From: Mesorhizobium sp. NFR06
GTDB lineage: Bacteria > Pseudomonadota > Alphaproteobacteria > Rhizobiales > Rhizobiaceae
Reading direction: 5' to 3'
Length of the DNA: 64,000 nt
Assembly (NCBI RefSeq): GCF_900115245.1
Contig: NZ_FOVT01000024.1
Location: 1-64,000 of the forward strand
Under the pieces are notes generated by a model, which saw only the letters and a list, made by a program, of their open reading frames with translations, searched no databases and was not told the origin of the DNA. The translations under genes and the position numbers were made by a program. Positions 61,301 to 64,000 of the stretch are shown here, one piece after another (position 1 is the first letter of the stretch; each line of letters opens with the position of its first letter).

Positions 61301-61454
61301 GCAGCAGGCTTTCGCGTTCGGGGCTGAGATGAGTAACGACGACGAAGGCCATTCCTGGCGAAGCCGGCAGGTTCTTGAAGAGGTCTTCCATCGCCGGGAT
61401 GCCACCGGCCGATGCGCCGATTCCGACGATTGGAAATTTCGCGCGCGCTGACAT
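58356..61454 (-). CDS. CheB-CheR-PAS hybrid sensor kinase (HWE/HisKA_2)
   Basis: A 1032-residue cytoplasmic protein. Order: CheB methylesterase (about 5-190, FPIVGIGASAGGIPAMEDLF, THLSPERESLLHEVLARYTG, ILSGGDGDGTLG), CheR methyltransferase (about 205-470, VWVPGCATGEEVFSIGMLFR, MDLVSCRNLLIYFGPEIQQR), a coiled coil (about 640-730, ELKSSNEELVSVNEEAQSTN), PAS (about 735-850), then the kinase with ISELNHRVKNMLAVVTSIAN and VLHELATNAAKYGALRNERG. Kinases of this kind control the general stress response in several alphaproteobacteria. ATG 61454 follows GGGAGCC; the upstream 33 codons do not belong to CheB. The CheR region contains a strong inverted repeat (60359-60393). Confidence 0.92.
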   Translation of the reverse strand: MSARAKFPIVGIGASAGGIPAMEDLFKNLPASPGMAFVVVTHLSPERESLLHEVLARYTGMPVSIAEDGSEVDPDHVYVMPQNAVLRIESGNLRIKHQSAAYRERKPIDVFLGSLAEDQGEYAVGIILSGGDGDGTLGAKLIKERGGLVLAQGSDGTRPRNADMPQSAISSGVVDIAVPAEEMGEKLIAFVQGFSTLDRLTEGGGPSTAHMGRAREEIYGILKAHSGHDFSGYKTKTFLRRVKRRMQIGQITELSAYIELLRRDPPEVTALFRDLLINVTGFFRDTDAFEFLAKRVVPEMFEGKTASDTVRVWVPGCATGEEVFSIGMLFREHMDGLPATPKIQIFATDIDEAALGVARAARYPQTSLDGVSAERRQRFFINEGESFVLTGEVRELCIFSPHSVLKDPPFSRMDLVSCRNLLIYFGPEIQQRVIPIFHYALRPGGYLFLGTSESIGQHGDLFATLDKKQRVFRAREHISARSRLPLLIGEGRTARLSGDDSDGRTRASAGYPLRQSVELQVLERHAPPHVVVNAEGEVVYYSARTGRYLEAAQGAPSRQLLTMARRGLRLDLRAALREAASTHQSVSRANVAVDDEEHRLHLVNIMVEPLPQRGNSEPLYLVLFQPTGTSGAKPDPESDIREVETSAQLERELRDMRERLQSTIEEYETALEELKSSNEELVSVNEEAQSTNEELEASKEEMQSLNEELNTINAELSDKIEELDRANSDLRNLFESTDIATVFLDRDLVIRTFTPAASEFFNLRASDVGRPLSDLSSRIDYPEMQAHIERVFAEGESIAHHLARDAKGSYYLVRLIPYRDKGARTQGVVVTLVDVTPLAEAEEHQKILISELNHRVKNMLAVVTSIANRALESSSSKEEFAAALVGRLAAMSRAYGALSRENWTEVSVHELIAQEVGAIDTTRLTITGPEARLKPQQSLSIGMVLHELATNAAKYGALRNERGRIEIEWSLAGNELQLVWKETNGPPVKPPEQSGFGLSLVKGEIEYRLSGVVETNFAASGLVVRISFPMTR
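60359..60393. repeat. Perfect 15-bp inverted repeat inside kinase gene
   Basis: Arms TTTGGGGGTAGCGCG and CGCGCTACCCCCAAA with the loop CCGCA; the bases outside (GCGAAG and CGCTTCG) could extend the stem with an internal bulge. It lies in the CheR part of the kinase, coding for LGVARAARYPQTS. A perfect stem of this length within a gene is not expected by chance. Confidence 0.8.
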
Positions 61455-61645
61455 GATTGGGCTCCCGATGTGGCCTGCCTCGACCGCAAGCAGAAGAGGC
61501 GAACCTCCCAAATTAGGCTGATTTACCCATCGTTGCGAGGGATTTGCACCCATAGCAGGCGATAGGCAATATCTTTTGAGGCGGAGCTTCGAGTACCGAA
61601 AGAGCTCAAGCCCGCGAGGTCACGAAGTCGGCCGCCGCCTGCCCC

Positions 61646-61670
61646 GGAACATCGGTGATAGCTCATAGTT
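61646..61670 (+). promoter_or_regulatory. EcfG-like promoter of the 61826 gene
   Basis: GGAAC, 16 bases, AGTTCG, 155 bases before the ATG at 61826. The leader in between has a perfect 22-base palindrome. Confidence 0.5.
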
Positions 61671-61681
61671 CGGTTGGGTGT

Positions 61682-61703
61682 CAGACGCCGTGCACGGCGT
61701 CTG
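61682..61703. repeat. Perfect 22-base palindrome in leader
   Basis: CAGACGCCGTG followed directly by CACGGCGTCTG, 11 bases after the -10 of the promoter at 61646-61670. Further short stems follow (GATCGG near 61710 with CCGATC near 61727; GGCGCCTG with CAGGCGC at about 61736-61757). It could be an operator or an mRNA structure. Confidence 0.6.
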
Positions 61704-61825
61704 TCGAAGATCGGTGGGTAACACCCGATCGGCCGGCGCCTGTACCTCGCAGGCGCGGGCTCAAGCTCGGACCGGCCCGTCACGCCCCTGTGCAGATGTC
61801 GCCGCTCCAATCACAGGAGACAGCA

Positions 61826-62257
61826 ATGAAGCATCAGACACCGCATGAACTACAATCGGTTGCCGTCATTGATCGGCTTGGCTTAATACCCCTTGCAACG
61901 AGAGCGGAGCGGATAGAGCGCTGGGCGGAACTGCTCGACCGGAGTCCGCTACGGTGCCTCGCGGCGTTAACAGGTACCGAATATGTCGATCCCGACGTTC
62001 GCGAACGGGTGCGGGCGGACGGATCTGCACTCTCAGTAGCGTTCGCGGACCCGTTGCTTCGCGCAGCCGGATTGCGATCGGATACTTATGGCGAGGCGAA
62101 ACGCTTCTTCGAGCTTTCGGACTGGCAATTGCATGACGTCGTCTGCAGCTGTCATGCCGGCACCACGATGAAAGCCAGCTGGGCCGCGGCGCGTGTTCGC
62201 AGGCTGATCAGCGCCAACCGCTTCTTCGCGTGGCTTAGAAGCCGCTTTGTGCACTGA
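61826..62257 (+). CDS. Conserved hypothetical protein (MKHQT family), second copy
   Basis: A 143-residue protein homologous to 15198-15677: MKHQTPHELQSVAV start, ERIERWAELLDRSPLRCLAA, LTGTEY, LSVAFADPLLRAAGL, YGEAKRFFELSDWQLHDVVC, SCHAGTTMKASWAAARVR. Cys and His residues in the CSCH segment are kept. The C-terminus is shorter and basic. ATG 61826 follows AGGAGACAGCA. The 5' leader is long (about 150 bases) and contains inverted repeats. Confidence 0.75.
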   Translation: MKHQTPHELQSVAVIDRLGLIPLATRAERIERWAELLDRSPLRCLAALTGTEYVDPDVRERVRADGSALSVAFADPLLRAAGLRSDTYGEAKRFFELSDWQLHDVVCSCHAGTTMKASWAAARVRRLISANRFFAWLRSRFVH

Positions 62258-62310
62258 AAGGCTAGTCGCCCGGCGAACGCAGGTCGCCGGCGACACGGCA
62301 GCCTCTCATC

Positions 62311-62904
62311 TCAATGCAGCAAAGAGGCTCCGCGCGAGTGTGCCATATTGCGCATGATGGTTTGGACCCAATCGGCAGTCGACGAGCCGGGAGGCTTCTC
62401 GTCAATGTCCTCGAGCGCCCGCTCCAGGGTCACCTCCACGAGGCGATCAGAGGCTCCAGCATCCCCCAGCAGCAGGCGCGCGGTGAGCCGGAGCTTCGGC
62501 AGCAGTGAGATGACATCGTCCCCCGTGGGCACCGGTTGCGCAACGCTGGGCATGGGCTCCCCCGGGAACAGCGCACTGGTGACGGCTGCTCTGGTCGAGG
62601 ACTTGCTCAGGCTGCTCACAAAACGCAAATGCTCGGGGATGGCGATCTCGCCATACCCGCTGAAGAACACGAAAGGCACGTTGCGCCGCACCAGTTCGTC
62701 TGCGACCGGAAAAATGTGTCGGCCACGGAGATCGATGTCCAGGATCGCGGCCTCCGCGGCTTTTGCGAGCCGCCCAGCCTGCTCCACCGTCGCTGCGGGT
62801 CCGAGGATCATGGCACCCATGTCAGCGAAATACGCCGCCAGATCATTGGCCAGCAGCCACTCGTCTTCCGCGATCAGGAGATAAAGTCCCCGAAGATTGC
62901 GCAC
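62311..62904 (-). CDS. REC domain with C-terminal sigma-region-2-like domain
   Basis: A 197-residue protein. Residues 1-115 form a receiver: LYLLIAEDEWLLANDLAAYF with the acidic cluster, Asp56 in AILDIDLRGR, Ser in VFFSGYGE and Lys101. Residues 135-186 align without gaps to region 2 of the ECF sigma factor at 34863 (about 20 of 52 residues identical by eye): LPKLRLTARLLLGD, DRLVEVTLERALEDID, PPG and W-TIMRN. No region 4. PhyR, the anti-anti-sigma factor, has sigma-like regions followed by REC; here the order is reversed. GTG 62904 follows AAGGAAGC; ATG 62952 is another option. A perfect EcfG promoter is upstream. Confidence 0.75.
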   Translation of the reverse strand: MRNLRGLYLLIAEDEWLLANDLAAYFADMGAMILGPAATVEQAGRLAKAAEAAILDIDLRGRHIFPVADELVRRNVPFVFFSGYGEIAIPEHLRFVSSLSKSSTRAAVTSALFPGEPMPSVAQPVPTGDDVISLLPKLRLTARLLLGDAGASDRLVEVTLERALEDIDEKPPGSSTADWVQTIMRNMAHSRGASLLH

Positions 62905-62979
62905 GCGAAGCTTCCTTCCACCTGAGTTTGCGACTGAGAGAGCCGGGCGCATGGATCATCGCAAGGCAACCAAAGGATC

Positions 62980-63004
62980 AACGCCGCTAGAAACGAAGCG
63001 TTCC
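62980..63004 (-). promoter_or_regulatory. EcfG-type promoter of the REC-sigma-like gene (perfect match)
   Basis: Minus strand: GGAAC, 16 bases, CGTT, 75 bases before the GTG at 62904 and 27 before ATG 62952. Confidence 0.8.
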
Positions 63005-63122
63005 CGCCGTTATTCGCACCAGAAGCGAAGCTGGAATTGTCTAAGGCTTACGCGCCGGGACGGCGTTCATACGGGCCCATTCTGCCCGGCTGCGGCTTGG
63101 CACGACAAAGCCGCCTTCCGCC

Positions 63123-63266
63123 TCAGCCATTCTGATCGACAGCGTACGGGGAAGGCTGCTGGCCGCCGCCGCTCGGGCGCCCGCCGTTCTGGTGAGCCCG
63201 AACCCAGAGAGCGATCAGCCCGATCAGCAGCAGGACGACCAGCGGAATAATTACGACGCATGGCAA
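63123..63266 (-). CDS. Possible small membrane protein
   Basis: A 47-codon frame from TTG 63266: one strong membrane helix (VVIIPLVVLLLIGLIALWV) and a Gly/Pro/Gln-rich polar tail. The hydrophobic segment is typical of short membrane proteins, but there is no ribosome-binding site and the start is a TTG, so this may be a remnant. Confidence 0.3.
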   Translation of the reverse strand: MPCVVIIPLVVLLLIGLIALWVRAHQNGGRPSGGGQQPSPYAVDQNG

Positions 63267-63469
63267 GTGCCGGCGCTAGCCGCCCGGCCTGTTGGCAGCA
63301 GGGTCCTAGCCACGCCTGCCGTAGGATCCGGTAGGCCCCGCTCGGCTTGCGATCTTCCGGCCTGATCTCCTGGACGGCCTGGTCCCAATCCTCCTTCGCG
63401 CCTCTCGCGGCTGAGCTCAACTGCCGGCGCCTAAGCGGGTGCCAGGAAGTTTGTTCCATCGGGACTTGA

Positions 63470-64000
63470 ATTGGCCTGCTCCGCAATTGGGAAAGCCGCC
63501 CTTGTTCCGCCGTCGCCCCAAGCGCTCCGCGTCCCGCCAGGATCGCCACCCGACGCGCCTCGTTGAGGATGCCGGCTGCCTTTTCCAGCTCTCGATCCTG
63601 CGCAGGCAGTGAGGAACGAAGATATGCTGCGGCATATGCGCGGGCCGGTTTCGCTTGGATCGCCTGGCCGTATTGGCGGGCTGTTCCTGGATATCGCTGG
63701 CGATCGAGAGATCAGCAACGCCCTTGCGGGCAAGCGCCGTGCGGCAGGCAAGGCTTGCTACGTTTTCCATATGCGCGGCATCCGAGACCTGCGCGTTATA
63801 GACGCTCACATCGTTAAACACACGAGTGAGGTCGACATCCTGCTGAGTGAAGGTTTCGATGAGGTCATGGAACTGCATGCCCGTGATTGCCAGCACCGGC
63901 GCTTGGTCGAGCTTGGCGTCATAAAGGCCGGTCAGAAGGTGAGTGCCGCCGGGCCCGGAGGTGGCAAGGCACACGCCGAGCTTGCCGGTCCATTTGGCGT
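63470..64000 (-). pseudogene. Thiamine-pyrophosphate enzyme (pyruvate-oxidase type), broken, runs off the window
   Basis: From the window edge the frame reads GVCLATSGPGGTHLLTGLYD, QAPVLAITGMQFHDLIETFT, QQDVDLTRVFNDVSVYNAQV and KGVADLSIASDIQEQP, the N-terminal TPP-enzyme domain close to pyruvate oxidases (PoxB-like) and acetolactate synthases. After about 63640 the frame is shifted; AGILNEARRVAILAGRGALGATAE of the central domain continues in another frame near 63560-63490. After about 63470 similarity ends. The N-terminus is beyond the window, so only the truncated 3' side can be judged. Confidence 0.7.

Noticed and set aside
1..64000. tRNA, rRNA, CRISPR array, prophage or secretion operon
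   Set aside because: I looked for cloverleaf ends, regular short repeats and known phage or secretion genes and saw none; the holin-like gene at 28446 belongs to a stress family, not to a phage.

Overview
The window reads as a rhizobial (Alphaproteobacteria, Hyphomicrobiales) accessory region. GC-rich DNA, DUF3606, DUF1236, PRC-barrel, DUF3618 and CsbD small proteins, HWE/HisKA_2 kinases and an EcfG-type ECF sigma factor all fit Mesorhizobium or a close relative; the genus is an inference. Much of it is an old, decaying stress island: intact operons sit between truncated and frameshifted genes (IS630 and IS256 transposases, FAD oxidoreductase, DUF892, integrase, CRP, DNA ligase, Nramp-PRC-PRC, amino-acid permease, TPP enzyme).

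Layout. 1-2.8 kb: remnants plus DUF3606, CsbD and a membrane-anchored cytochrome c. 2.8-8.4 kb: a caa3-type cytochrome oxidase operon (coxB-coxA-coxC-small membrane protein-triheme cytochrome c), with its CtaG assembly factor apart at 14-15 kb. 8.7-11 kb: a YdeP-like molybdopterin oxidoreductase. 11.2-13.7 kb: lipoprotein-Nramp-PRC-PRC operon, with a decayed second copy at 26.2-27.7 kb. 15.8-17.3 kb: an IS256-family element with 8-bp target duplications. 17.5-19.8 kb: an isochorismatase-fold hydrolase behind a captured csbD promoter, and a second Nramp-like transporter. 20-27.7 kb: gene debris with a few intact small genes. 27.7-30.3 kb: a stress envelope operon (24-residue peptide, YqjD-like, holin-like, DUF3618) and a DUF892 ferritin-like protein. 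30.4-36 kb: PAS/GAF sensor kinase, response regulator, EcfG-type sigma factor and a NepR-like small protein. 36-55.5 kb: a large sugar or glycoconjugate cluster of about 19 genes. 55.6-64 kb: small stress proteins, three REC proteins and a CheB-CheR-PAS-HWE kinase.

How it fits together. Hand scanning found the general-stress-response (EcfG) promoter, GGAAC-N16-CGTT, perfectly matched six times, and GGAAC-N16-(G/A/T)GTT about ten more times, nearly all just upstream of and pointing at genes. They precede csbD, the YdeP-like gene, sensor kinase, stress operon, inositol-phosphate synthase, the head of the sugar cluster and several unknown small genes. The window therefore seems to hold a general-stress sigma factor, candidate signalling partners and a local regulon. 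The most unusual items are a response regulator whose C-terminus resembles sigma region 2 (PhyR domains in reversed order), a glycoside hydrolase that looks circularly permuted, and an unknown stress-linked sugar cluster.
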